DNA of 64,000 nucleotides from Chthoniobacteraceae bacterium (GTDB taxonomy: Bacteria; Verrucomicrobiota; Verrucomicrobiia; Chthoniobacterales; Chthoniobacteraceae), in assembly GCA_947479475.1 (NCBI GenBank), contig CANJZW010000009.1:1-64000 (forward strand), read 5' to 3'. Shown here in pieces: positions 34,397-43,056 of this stretch. The translations under genes and the position numbers were made by a program. Position 1 is the first letter of the stretch. Each line of letters begins with the position of its first letter. The notes below the pieces were generated by a model. The model had not been told where the DNA came from and made no database searches. It saw nothing but the letters and a program-made list of their open reading frames with translations.

Positions 34397-35854
34397 CTAA
34401 CCCAGCAGGCGTACAAGAATCTCGCCGACAATTGTGGGATTCGCTTTGCCCTGGGACAGCTTCATCACCTGTCCCTTTAGAAAGTTAATCGAGGCCATTT
34501 TACCCGCCCGATATTCCTCGACGGCCTTAGGATTGGAGTCGATCGAATTCTCGCAGAGGGCTTCAATTGCTCCCAAGTCGCTCTCCTGTTTCAGGCCCTT
34601 CTCCTCGACAACGGCGGGAGCGCTTTTTCCTGTGGTGAGCATTTCGGCGAAGACCTCTTTTCCCTGGCGGGCATTGATAGTGCCTCCATCGATGATGGAA
34701 AGCAGCTCGCCCAATTGGGAGGCGGAAACCCTGCATTCCGTAATGTTTTGCGCGGACTCGCTCAAGGCGCTGAGCAGATCGTTCAAGATCCAGTTGGCCA
34801 CGGCTTTTGGCTTGGCCGACCCCTTGGCTGCCGCTTCAAAGTAATCGGCCAAGGCCCGGTCGGAAGCAAGGACCGCAGCGTCGTAATCGGTGACGCCATA
34901 ACTTTGGACGAAACGGTCGCGCTTTTCCGCCGGAAGTTCAGGGCGCAGTTTGCGCACTTCCTCCATGAAAACGCGAGTGTCGACGGGAAGCAGGTCCGGT
35001 TCAGGGAAATAACGGTAGTCGTGCGCGGATTCTTTGATGCGCATGAGGGTGGTTTGCCCCAGCGTGTCGTCCCAGCGGCGTGTTTCCTGCGCGAGAACGA
35101 CGCCCTTTGAAACGGCCTCAATCTGCCTTTCGATCTCAAAGGCAAGCGCGCGCCGCACGCCCGAGATCGTATTCATGTTCTTGATCTCGATCTTCATTCC
35201 CAGCTCGGTAGTGCCTTCCAGTCGCACGGAGACATTGCAGTCACACCGCATCTGGCCTTTTTCCATGTCGGCATCGCTCACACCGCCGTAAATTAAGATC
35301 TGTTGAAGAGCCGTGAGGTAGGCAAAGGCTTCCTCCGGGGAATTAAGGTCCGGTTCGGACACGATTTCCATTAGTGGGGTGCCCGCGCGATTGAAGTCGA
35401 TGCCAGTGGAGGCTTCAAAATGGGTGCTTTTAGCCACGTCCTCTTCCAGATGAATTCGGGTCAGTTTCACCACCTTGCCTGGATGCTGGATGTTCTTCTG
35501 TGCATCCTTTGGGTAGGCGAGATCGTGCAGCGGCACACCGCCTCCATCGCAGATGGGCTGGTCGTACTGCGAGATCTGGTAGTTTTTCGGCATGTCCGGA
35601 TAGAAGTAGTTCTTCCGGTCAAATTTGCAGATTTCAGCGACCTTGCAATTGAGCATCAGCCCAGTGAGGGCCGTCATTCGCAGCGCGGCTTCGTTCATGA
35701 CCGGTAGCGCCCCGGGATAACCCAGGCAGACTGGGCAGGTGTGGGAGTTGGGTTCCGCCCCGTATTCGACTGGGCAGCCGCAGAACATCTTGCTGCGTGT
35801 TTTGAGCTGCACATGAACTTCGAGGCCGATGGTGGGAATGTAGCGGGTAGCCAT
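34397..35854 (-). CDS. gatB: Aspartyl/glutamyl-tRNA(Asn/Gln) amidotransferase subunit B
   Basis: GatB activates mischarged Glu-tRNA(Gln) or Asp-tRNA(Asn) for amidation with GatA and GatC. Start at ATG 35854 (MATRYIPTIGLEVHVQLKT) gives 485 aa, typical; the reading frame extends far upstream without sense. Signatures are KMFCGCPVEYGAEPNSHTC with two Cys pairs for zinc, RKNYFYPDMPKNYQISQYD and MRCDCNVSVR. The C-terminal YqeY-like domain ends the protein. GatA and GatC are not in the window. Confidence 0.97.
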   Translation of the reverse strand: MATRYIPTIGLEVHVQLKTRSKMFCGCPVEYGAEPNSHTCPVCLGYPGALPVMNEAALRMTALTGLMLNCKVAEICKFDRKNYFYPDMPKNYQISQYDQPICDGGGVPLHDLAYPKDAQKNIQHPGKVVKLTRIHLEEDVAKSTHFEASTGIDFNRAGTPLMEIVSEPDLNSPEEAFAYLTALQQILIYGGVSDADMEKGQMRCDCNVSVRLEGTTELGMKIEIKNMNTISGVRRALAFEIERQIEAVSKGVVLAQETRRWDDTLGQTTLMRIKESAHDYRYFPEPDLLPVDTRVFMEEVRKLRPELPAEKRDRFVQSYGVTDYDAAVLASDRALADYFEAAAKGSAKPKAVANWILNDLLSALSESAQNITECRVSASQLGELLSIIDGGTINARQGKEVFAEMLTTGKSAPAVVEEKGLKQESDLGAIEALCENSIDSNPKAVEEYRAGKMASINFLKGQVMKLSQGKANPTIVGEILVRLLG

Positions 35855-35894
35855 GAACGTGGACGATAACTGTGAAAGAAGTTTGGGCGCTTGG

Positions 35895-36827
35895 CTAGGG
35901 TTTCGCGCGTCCGGCTGCAGGCTTGGGTGTCGGCGCCACTTTTTCAGCGGGCGCTCCCGGAAGGAGTCCCCCTGAAACGGGCGCGGCCAGGGCGCGATCC
36001 AGTATTTTGTCAAAGTCGACCGTGCGAAATTGGGTGAGCAACTGGGCGTCGGCGGCCGCGATTTGCAGCTTGGGATTGCGCAGGATCTCCCAGACGTTCC
36101 CTGCGCGCAGGGCTTCCTGAAGCTCCGGATCGGATTTGAGGGCCAGCAGTTTGGCGTTTTTGGAAAGCAACTCCATGCCTGGATCCGCCAATAAACGATC
36201 TCGTGCGGCGGAATTTGTGAGAACCTGTCCGATTTTTTGAGCCCTTGGGTAAACGCTCGGCGAAAGAGGATCCAGTCGCCCAAGCAGACTTCCGGCGTTG
36301 GAATCCTCGATGGCTTTCTTGAGCAAAACCAGCGGGGCGGGCTCGGTCGCTGGCTGGGGACGGCCTTTGGCGTGGACCGCCGCCTTCGTCCCCTGCTGCA
36401 GCCCTTCGGCAAAACTTCCAAAAAAGCGGATGCCCCAGGCCGCGAGCGCCAGCAAGGCCAGGCCTGAAAGCAGACCCAACCCTGCGCCGGAAAAGCCGTA
36501 GATGAGACGAATGACACCCAGTCCCTGATCTTCTGTTTTTCTAAAGATGATTTGGGAAAAAATCGAGACGCTTCCCCAGATCAGGATTCCAACAAGGCAG
36601 CCGCCCAGCAGAGGGCGTAAAAAGTTGGGCAACCCCAGCGCGGGAACGATTGGGGAAACCAGCGGTCCCAGCCAAAACCCCGCGCTGATCGCGAGAACCA
36701 GACCCACAAGGGAGGCCGCCTGCCGCACCACGCCGCGCCGCCATCCAAGCCAGGTGCTTGTTAAAAGCCAAACGCCGGCACTCATCGGAACCCAGGAAGG
36801 AATGTCTGCGGAAAGGGCAGTATTCAT
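35895..36827 (-). CDS. CvpA-family membrane protein
   Basis: This 310-aa protein has four to five N-terminal transmembrane segments (residues 14-170), with WLGWRRGVVRQAASLVGLVLA, like the CvpA/colicin V production family. A long soluble C-terminal part (about 170-310) is helical and ends in a Pro/Lys/Ala-rich tail. The CvpA role is poorly defined (envelope homeostasis, colicin V production). It is on the same strand as gatB, 40 bp upstream of it. Confidence 0.75.
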   Translation of the reverse strand: MNTALSADIPSWVPMSAGVWLLTSTWLGWRRGVVRQAASLVGLVLAISAGFWLGPLVSPIVPALGLPNFLRPLLGGCLVGILIWGSVSIFSQIIFRKTEDQGLGVIRLIYGFSGAGLGLLSGLALLALAAWGIRFFGSFAEGLQQGTKAAVHAKGRPQPATEPAPLVLLKKAIEDSNAGSLLGRLDPLSPSVYPRAQKIGQVLTNSAARDRLLADPGMELLSKNAKLLALKSDPELQEALRAGNVWEILRNPKLQIAAADAQLLTQFRTVDFDKILDRALAAPVSGGLLPGAPAEKVAPTPKPAAGRAKP

Positions 36828-36975
36828 GCGCCGTCGTTTTTCCCTTTGTGGATGAAGAGAAGAATGGAAAACACGGGGCTCACAATTTCATTCAATGGGA
36901 GGCGGATTCTCAAAACTCGCGAGGAAGTGGGCACGTGAACAAGAGTGGTTTTCAAAACGGAATCAAGGCGTGCCG

Positions 36976-38076
36976 TTACGCTTGGTCTGCGCTGGGGGGG
37001 GCTTCAGTGTCGGATTTCCCCACGGCTCGTTCAATGCGTAAAGTTCTCATGGGGAACGGCATTTTAAGATTATCCCTTTTGGCCTCGTACCAGATCGAGG
37101 TGCGGACTGCATCACATGCCTCCATCAGTTGTTCCTCATTTTCGACCCAGAACGCGACTTCGTAGTGCACGGCTGAATCGCCGAAATCCTTGAGCAGTGC
37201 GCGCGGTGGTGGCGTGTGCATCACCAGTTTGGCGGCGCTGGCGGCGCGGACAAGGCACGCCTTGACCTTCTCCGGAGGGGCCGCGTATTCAAACCCGACA
37301 ACGACGGTGGATGCTCTCTCTGAAGTGGGGGCGGACAAATTGATAATCGTTCCCCCGGCGATGGTTTTGTTCGGGACGTCCACCATCACGTTGTCCGGCG
37401 AGCGCATTCTCGTGGAGCGCCAGTTGACTTCCCTGACCTGAAGTCGTTTACCGTCCAGTAGCAACCAGTCCCCCTTGCGAAAGGGGCTTCCAATTTGGAG
37501 GGCGACCCCCGAGAGAAGGTTTCCTAATAGGTCCTGGCTGGCAAAGCCCAGCACTGCAACCGAGACCGTCGAGCCAAGCTGCAGCCCGCTTAGATCCTTG
37601 TGGTAGACTCCTGTTGCAATAAGAACTATGGAAACACCGATGATGCAGGCGCTTCCGATGTCGCTTAGAAACTTTGGGGCTTCCGCGTCCTGCGTGCGCT
37701 CAAACCAGCCGTCCCAGAAGTATTTGCGAACAAGCTGTACCGCCACGAAGGCGCTGAAAAGAATCGAAAGCGCGAGAAGCCCCTGCAGGAGTTCCTCCGG
37801 GAACAAAAACGGTTTTGGCAAAGCGGCCGCACCATCGACGAGAACGTCTGTCGGTGCTTTGGAGTGGGCCGCGAACTGTGCGTTCACGATGGATTGATAG
37901 ATGGCAAGCGGCAGCCAGGAACAAAGGGCCGCACACGCGATGCGGTAGCGCACGCCCAGCGGGGCGCGAAAATGGCGCACCATCCAACGGCCGAGGGCCA
38001 GCGTGATTAGCAGCAGCAATGGCACGAAGATGAGCGCACTGATGAGCTCCAGGGTGTAAAGGCGGGAGATTTCCAT
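36976..38076 (-). CDS. MscS-family mechanosensitive channel
   Basis: This 366-aa protein has four or five transmembrane segments (residues 10-190) followed by the MscS pore and beta domain. QLGSTVSVAVLGFASQDLLGNLLSGVALQIG is the pore helix region, and FRKGDWLLLDGKRLQVREVNW is the start of the beta domain. It would release osmolytes on hypo-osmotic shock. It is a larger multi-helix MscS-like type rather than the short E. coli MscS. It lies 36 bp downstream of the tilS end on the same strand. Confidence 0.9.
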   Translation of the reverse strand: MEISRLYTLELISALIFVPLLLLITLALGRWMVRHFRAPLGVRYRIACAALCSWLPLAIYQSIVNAQFAAHSKAPTDVLVDGAAALPKPFLFPEELLQGLLALSILFSAFVAVQLVRKYFWDGWFERTQDAEAPKFLSDIGSACIIGVSIVLIATGVYHKDLSGLQLGSTVSVAVLGFASQDLLGNLLSGVALQIGSPFRKGDWLLLDGKRLQVREVNWRSTRMRSPDNVMVDVPNKTIAGGTIINLSAPTSERASTVVVGFEYAAPPEKVKACLVRAASAAKLVMHTPPPRALLKDFGDSAVHYEVAFWVENEEQLMEACDAVRTSIWYEAKRDNLKMPFPMRTLRIERAVGKSDTEAPPSADQA

Positions 38077-38112
38077 GGGGATAGCGGCTGAAATAATTGG
38101 GAGCGGGGGGAT

Positions 38113-39105
38113 TCAGGAGGGTACCGCTATTGTGGATGGAGCGCCTTCAAAAAAAATCTGCCCGGCTTTACGGCGGGCATGGGCGCCCTTCGGAAGGTTC
38201 ACCTTTGCCGGCCTGGTGTGTAAGGCAAGGTGGGCGACGGCTTCCACAAGTTCAAAGCCGATGTCACTTACTCCGCGCTCTGAAAGCCAGCGTGCGACGC
38301 GACGTCGGCGCAATGCGAGAGGGAGAAGCCGGAGTTCGGACACGTCTAGTTTTTCTGGAACGGTCCCGAGGGAAAGTTCCGCGGCCTTGACGAAATCGGA
38401 CTCGGCGCGCAGGACCTCCCCCGTCCTCCAGAGCGCCTCGCGCACGGGCCTGCGCATGACTCGTTCCATCTCGGGAAGCAAAACGTGCCGGATGCGGTTT
38501 CGGGTAAAGTCGGGCAGGGCGTTGGAAGGATCTTCCAAAAAGGGCAGCGCGTGTTCTTGAACAAACGCGTCCACCTCGCTGCGCCAGATTCCCAACATAG
38601 GCCGCAGAAGGCAGTAGGAGTGTCCCTGCTCGTGGCGTTCGGTGCGTCGGGCCATGGCGGAGAGGCCGCCTGTTCCGGCGCCTCTGAGCAAGCGAAAGAT
38701 CAGCGTTTCAATTTGGTCGTCGGCATGGTGGGCGAGGAGAACCGAGGAGCAGAGGCGCTCTTTAGCAACCTGAGCAAAAAAAGCGTGCCGGGCCTTGCGG
38801 GCGGTTTCTTCGAGCCCCGAGCCGGACGTGGGCGTCAACTCTGTGATGATGATGCGCCTGATCACGCAGTCCAGCCTTCGCGCGTGCGCGAAGGTGGCGA
38901 CCCATTCGGCTTCTGCAGCACTTTCTGGGCGCAGTGCATGATCAAGGTGGACGAGTGTCAGTTGGGTGAACCCGCCCGAGAGGAGGGCCGAGACGAGCGC
39001 CACCGAATCGCGCCCGCCCGAAAAAGCGACTAGCAGAGGGTCTGCCTGCGAGACCCCGACGGAGGAAAGCTCCCCGACGAGTCGGTTGGTGAAGTCGGGG
39101 GGCAT
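38113..39105 (-). CDS. tilS: tRNA(Ile)-lysidine synthase
   Basis: TilS converts C34 of the AUA-decoding tRNA(Ile) to lysidine using ATP and lysine. The PP-loop is SGGRDS (residues 29-34). Further family features are LVHLDHALRPESAAEAEWV, EETARKARHAFFAQVA, LLAHHADDQIETLIFRLLRG and DPSNALPDFTRNRIRHVLLP. At 330 aa it lacks the long C-terminal domains of the E. coli enzyme (432 aa), as many shorter TilS do. It lies 9 bp after the serS stop in the same direction, so probably co-transcribed. Confidence 0.95.
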   Translation of the reverse strand: MPPDFTNRLVGELSSVGVSQADPLLVAFSGGRDSVALVSALLSGGFTQLTLVHLDHALRPESAAEAEWVATFAHARRLDCVIRRIIITELTPTSGSGLEETARKARHAFFAQVAKERLCSSVLLAHHADDQIETLIFRLLRGAGTGGLSAMARRTERHEQGHSYCLLRPMLGIWRSEVDAFVQEHALPFLEDPSNALPDFTRNRIRHVLLPEMERVMRRPVREALWRTGEVLRAESDFVKAAELSLGTVPEKLDVSELRLLPLALRRRRVARWLSERGVSDIGFELVEAVAHLALHTRPAKVNLPKGAHARRKAGQIFFEGAPSTIAVPS

Positions 39106-39114
39106 TGCGGCGCT

Positions 39115-40386
39115 CTAGCCAATGCGCTCCGACCCAAAATAGGGGCGCAGGATTTCTGGAAGAAGCACGGTGCCGTCCGCTTGCTGGTAGGTTTCCAGAA
39201 GGGCGACCATCAAGCGGGGCAGGGCCGTTCCGGAACCGTTGAGAGTGTGGCAGAAGTGGTTTTTACCCTCTTTGTCCTTAAAACGGAGGTTCATACGGCG
39301 GGCCTGAAAATCTCCAAAACTCGAGCAGCTGGAGACTTCCAGATAGCCGTTCTGTCCGGGAGCCCAGACTTCAATGTCGTAGGTGCGCGTGGAACCGAAG
39401 CCGATGTCGCCTGTGCAGAGTTCGATGATCCGGTAGTGGAGGCCGAGGATCTGGAGGACGCGTTCAGCATCGGCGGTGAGTGCCTCCAGCTCGCGGGCGG
39501 ATTCCTCTGGGGTCGTGATTTTAACCAGTTCCACCTTGTCGAACTGATGCATACGAATCAGCCCTCGCGTCCCGAGGCCGGCTGAACCCGCCTCTCTTCG
39601 GAAGCACGGGGTGTAGGCCGCGTAACGGATGGGCAGTTGTTCGAGGGCGACGATTTCCTCGCGGTGGAGGTTGGTCACCGGCACTTCGGCTGTCGGGGCG
39701 AGGTAGAGCTCGTCGCGGTCGCAGCGATAGAGTTGCTCTTCAAATTTCGGCAGCTGTGAAGTCCCTACGAGAGTTTCTGGCCGAACGACAAAGGGCGTGC
39801 TGACTTCCTTGTAGCCGTGTTTGGTGGTGTGCAAATCTAGGAGAAAGTTCAGCAGCGTTCTTTCCAGGCGCGCTCCGGCGCCCGTGAAACAAACAAACGC
39901 GCTGCCGCTGATTTTTGCGGCCCTTTCAAAATCAAAAAGTCCGAGGGACTCGCCCAGTTCAACGTGACTTTTCGGCGTGAAAGAAAATGCCGGCCGTTCC
40001 CCCCAAACGCGAACTTCCGGGTTTGCCTCGGCATCGGCGCCGACAGGGCAGCCTTCATGGGGAAGGTTGGGCAGTTGAAGGAGCAAGTCTCTCTGCCGCT
40101 CATCCAGTTGCGCGCTGAGTTCGTTCAATCGGGCAACGTCGTCTCCCAAAACGCGCACTTCGGTTTCAACGCTCGAGGTGTCTTCGCCCTTGGCCTTGCG
40201 CATCCCGATTTCTTTGCTGATGCGCTTCCGGTCGGATTGGAGGTGTTGCAGTTTTGTTTCTGTACTGCGCCGTTCCTTGTCGCATTCAAGAATGTCGTGG
40301 ATGTGTAAGTGGGCATCGCCTCCGCGGGCGGCGAGGCGGGCAATGACTTGGTCTGAGTGTTCCCGAATGAGGCGAATATCTAGCAT
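39115..40386 (-). CDS. serS: Seryl-tRNA synthetase
   Basis: SerS charges tRNA(Ser) with serine. Start at ATG 40386 (MLDIRLIREHSDQVIARLA) gives 423 aa, the usual length; upstream extension to 40548 has no family match. The N-terminal coiled-coil arm (residues 30-100) binds the tRNA extra arm. Class II motifs are TAEVPVTNLHREE, the motif 2 loop CFRREAGSAGLGTRGLIRMH, and motif 3 NGSGTALPRLMVALLE. It is next to tilS and downstream of an MsbA-like exporter gene on the same strand. Confidence 0.98.
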   Translation of the reverse strand: MLDIRLIREHSDQVIARLAARGGDAHLHIHDILECDKERRSTETKLQHLQSDRKRISKEIGMRKAKGEDTSSVETEVRVLGDDVARLNELSAQLDERQRDLLLQLPNLPHEGCPVGADAEANPEVRVWGERPAFSFTPKSHVELGESLGLFDFERAAKISGSAFVCFTGAGARLERTLLNFLLDLHTTKHGYKEVSTPFVVRPETLVGTSQLPKFEEQLYRCDRDELYLAPTAEVPVTNLHREEIVALEQLPIRYAAYTPCFRREAGSAGLGTRGLIRMHQFDKVELVKITTPEESARELEALTADAERVLQILGLHYRIIELCTGDIGFGSTRTYDIEVWAPGQNGYLEVSSCSSFGDFQARRMNLRFKDKEGKNHFCHTLNGSGTALPRLMVALLETYQQADGTVLLPEILRPYFGSERIG

Positions 40387-40435
40387 AACAAAATTAAGAA
40401 GTTTCAGAGGGAGCGCCGAAGCGCAAGCACTTGGC

Positions 40436-42292
40436 TCAGGCTGCGGAGGAAAACTGCAATCGGAACAGCCTTTCGTAGACCGCGCAGCGGGTGAGCAACT
40501 CTTCGTGGGTGCCGGTGTCCAGGACGGCTCCCTGATCCATGAGCACAATTTGGTCGGCCTCCAGAATGGTAGAGAAACGGTGGGCGATGGCCACGACCGT
40601 CCGCCCCTTTCTCAGGACGCGAAGCGCGTCCTTAAAGGCCTGCTCTGTTTCCGGATCAAGGTTGGATGTTGCCTCATCCAGAAGCAGAATGGGGGAATCG
40701 CGCAGGATGGCCCGGGCGATGGTCACGCGCTGCAACTGGCCCCCGGAGAGGTTGCAGCCCTTGTCTCCAACGAGTGTGCTGTAGCCCTGGGGCTGTTTCA
40801 GGATGAAATCATCGGCGCGCGCAATTTTCGCAGCTTCCCGGACTTCCTCGTGTGTGGCGTTGAGTCTGCCGTAGCGGATGTTGTTTTCAATCGTGTCGTG
40901 GAAAAGGAAAAGGTCCTGGTTTACGATGCCGATCTGTTCCCTGAGCGAGGTTTGTGCGACCTGCTTGAGGTCGTGACCGTCGATGAGCAGACGGCCTCCC
41001 TGAGGGTCGTAGAAGCGAAGCAAAAGGGAGAGCGTAGTGCTTTTGCCCGCGCCACTCTCGCCCACAAGGGCGTAGAACTTGCCGGGCTCAAATTTTAAAT
41101 TCAACCCGCGGACAGCCGGAGCCGCTCCGGGCAGGTAGCCGTAGGTGACGTTTTCAAATTCAATTTTCCCTGAGACACGCCCCAGGGCGACGGCATCGGG
41201 GGCATCCTCGATTTCGATCGGTTCGTTGAGCATCTCAAAGATGCCGTCCGAGGCGGCTCTGCATCTGGACATGACCATTTGAGTGCGACTGAGCGCCTTA
41301 ACGTCGGGATAAATGGCCACGAGGGCGAGGCAGCGCGCCATGAACTCGTCGAAGGGAACTCCCCGCCACCAGCAATAAAACAGGCCGCCTGCGATCCCGA
41401 GCGAGGCGGTCGATTCGACCAGCGGCCCCACAACTTCCACAAGGATGGTGAGCCTGAGGGCGGTTTTGTTGACCTCTTCCGCTGAGCGGGTGAAACGATC
41501 CATTTCAAAACGCTCTCTGGCGTGAGATTTGACGACGCGAATACCCGCCAAGGCTTCCTGAAGAATCCCCATGATCTGACCGGCAAATTTTTGTTCGTTT
41601 TTACCGCTCTTTCGCACTCGGCGGCTGAAAATGATGACGGGCAGCATGCAGATTGGAAATACAACGAAACTAAATCCCATGAAAACGGGGTCGCTGATGA
41701 ATAAAACCGTGACCACCGCGAGGACCGCCGCAGGACGGCGGACCATGTCCTGAGCCAGCGTCATCGAGGCATTGGCGCAGGCGGCAGTCATGCCGAAAAC
41801 GGTCTGGATCAGGTCTGAGGCGCGGCGTTTGTTGAAAAACTCTAACGAGCGGTCCATGATTCTGGAGAACACTTTGCGCCGGAGATCCAGGGTGACGCGT
41901 TGTTCAATCCAGGCCAGTTGGTAACTGGTGAGAAAATCGAGGATGCCCCGAAGCAGTACAAAGCAGGGGACGATCAGGCACAGGGCGGCAATTTTACCAG
42001 TGGTTTGCCAGTTGTCCCCAAGGGCAAGCCACTGTTTGAAACCCAGGATTTGGGAGAGGTCCAGCTTTCCCAAGACCGGCACTGTCACCGAAAAATCGGC
42101 GGTCCCGCGCAGAACGAGCGCCGTGACGGTTTTCAGAGCTACATACAGCGTGCCGGTGCTCGCGCCCGCTAGCAGCGCGGTCGCCAGCCCGAGGGCAAAG
42201 CGAAAGCGATACGGGTAAATGTAACTAAAAATGCGCCGGTACAATTGTCCCACGCCAACGTCTGACTCTCCAGCTTTCGATCCAAATTCCAT
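40436..42292 (-). CDS. MsbA-like ABC exporter (lipid A/multidrug type)
   Basis: This 618-aa half-transporter has six transmembrane helices (residues about 18-340) fused to an ATPase domain. Walker A is VGESGAGKSTTLSLLLRFY, the signature is NLSGGQLQRVTIARAIL, and Walker B is ILLLDEATSNLD; the H-loop is VVAIAHRFSTI. It resembles MsbA, which flips lipid A, but multidrug exporters look alike, so the substrate is not fixed. It is upstream of serS (49 bp) and downstream of recO, all on the minus strand. Confidence 0.9.
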   Translation of the reverse strand: MEFGSKAGESDVGVGQLYRRIFSYIYPYRFRFALGLATALLAGASTGTLYVALKTVTALVLRGTADFSVTVPVLGKLDLSQILGFKQWLALGDNWQTTGKIAALCLIVPCFVLLRGILDFLTSYQLAWIEQRVTLDLRRKVFSRIMDRSLEFFNKRRASDLIQTVFGMTAACANASMTLAQDMVRRPAAVLAVVTVLFISDPVFMGFSFVVFPICMLPVIIFSRRVRKSGKNEQKFAGQIMGILQEALAGIRVVKSHARERFEMDRFTRSAEEVNKTALRLTILVEVVGPLVESTASLGIAGGLFYCWWRGVPFDEFMARCLALVAIYPDVKALSRTQMVMSRCRAASDGIFEMLNEPIEIEDAPDAVALGRVSGKIEFENVTYGYLPGAAPAVRGLNLKFEPGKFYALVGESGAGKSTTLSLLLRFYDPQGGRLLIDGHDLKQVAQTSLREQIGIVNQDLFLFHDTIENNIRYGRLNATHEEVREAAKIARADDFILKQPQGYSTLVGDKGCNLSGGQLQRVTIARAILRDSPILLLDEATSNLDPETEQAFKDALRVLRKGRTVVAIAHRFSTILEADQIVLMDQGAVLDTGTHEELLTRCAVYERLFRLQFSSAA

Positions 42293-42387
42293 AACTAGCC
42301 ATTCACCTTAGCACGCTGAATTTTGAATCCAACCCAAAGCCTGAGCGGCGAGGTTTCGGTATCTTCTGAGTCGGGTGCACCTCTTCC

Positions 42388-43002
42388 TCAAGCCCGGGCA
42401 TGACTTATGGCGGGTGCAAGGCGGCAGAGCAGTTCGCCTCGGGCAGGAGGCAGCCTGTGTAAAAGCCCCTCCAGAGAAACGTCCGCACTTACCCCGGGTT
42501 GGGTGATTCCAAGCAGGCGCACGAGTTCCGATTCAAAATGGAGCAGGGCCCTTTGGGAGGCGGCGTTTGCGTCCAAAAAACGAAGCACCCTTTCCAGGAG
42601 GTTGAAAATCTCGGGCATCGGCGAGTTTGTTTCCGTGGCGCGTTCAATGAGTTCGACGGCATAGGCGCCGAGGGAGATTCTGGGATATTCGGTGCGGACG
42701 CCCGGAAAAGCGTTGATTAAGATCGCATCCCTCAGGCCGTGCAAGTCCCCGGAGCGGGCGGGTTGGAACTGGATTTCACAGAGGTGAAAAAGGTCCAGAA
42801 CGCCGGCCAGTGGGCTTTTCGGGCGCAGAGCCCCCTTGGCCACTGTCTTGATTCGGCCGTGCTCGGGGGTGAGCCAGGTCACGATCAGGCTAGTCTCTGT
42901 GAGCCGTATTCGGCGCAGAAGGATGGCGTGGGTTTGGTTCACTAAGGGAAGAATAAATCTCAAGTCAGCCCCAGCGATAGGTAAAGGTTGTGCAACTTTC
43001 AA
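42388..43002 (-). CDS. recO: DNA repair protein RecO
   Basis: RecO loads RecA with RecR and anneals ssDNA in gap repair. The 204-aa protein begins with an OB-fold ([39 protein letters not shown]), then a helical domain with [11 protein letters not shown] and [15 protein letters not shown]. It is slightly short. A C-terminal zinc-finger found in some RecO is not evident. An internal GTG (VNQTHAILL) is an alternative start that would remove the first 20 or so residues. It is divergent from the transketolase gene, whose promoter overlaps the upstream region. Confidence 0.85.
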   Translation of the reverse strand: MKVAQPLPIAGADLRFILPLVNQTHAILLRRIRLTETSLIVTWLTPEHGRIKTVAKGALRPKSPLAGVLDLFHLCEIQFQPARSGDLHGLRDAILINAFPGVRTEYPRISLGAYAVELIERATETNSPMPEIFNLLERVLRFLDANAASQRALLHFESELVRLLGITQPGVSADVSLEGLLHRLPPARGELLCRLAPAISHARA

Positions 43003-43011
43003 GGGGATGCC

Positions 43012-43039
43012 TTGACACCTGCGGATCGGTTTCTAACCT
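43012..43039 (+). promoter_or_regulatory. Candidate transketolase promoter
   Basis: A perfect -35 TTGACA (43012-43017) lies 16 bp before TAACCT (43034-43039), a 3/6 -10. The predicted start near 43046 gives a leader of about 11 nt, and no ribosome site is seen before the ATG at 43057. Confidence 0.5.
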
Positions 43040-43056
43040 CTTCCACTTTGAAAGTT

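Noticed and set aside
34397-36517. Upstream extension of gatB to 36517
   Set aside because: The extra residues overlap the CvpA-family gene in another frame and have no GatB similarity; ATG 35854 gives the normal N-terminus.
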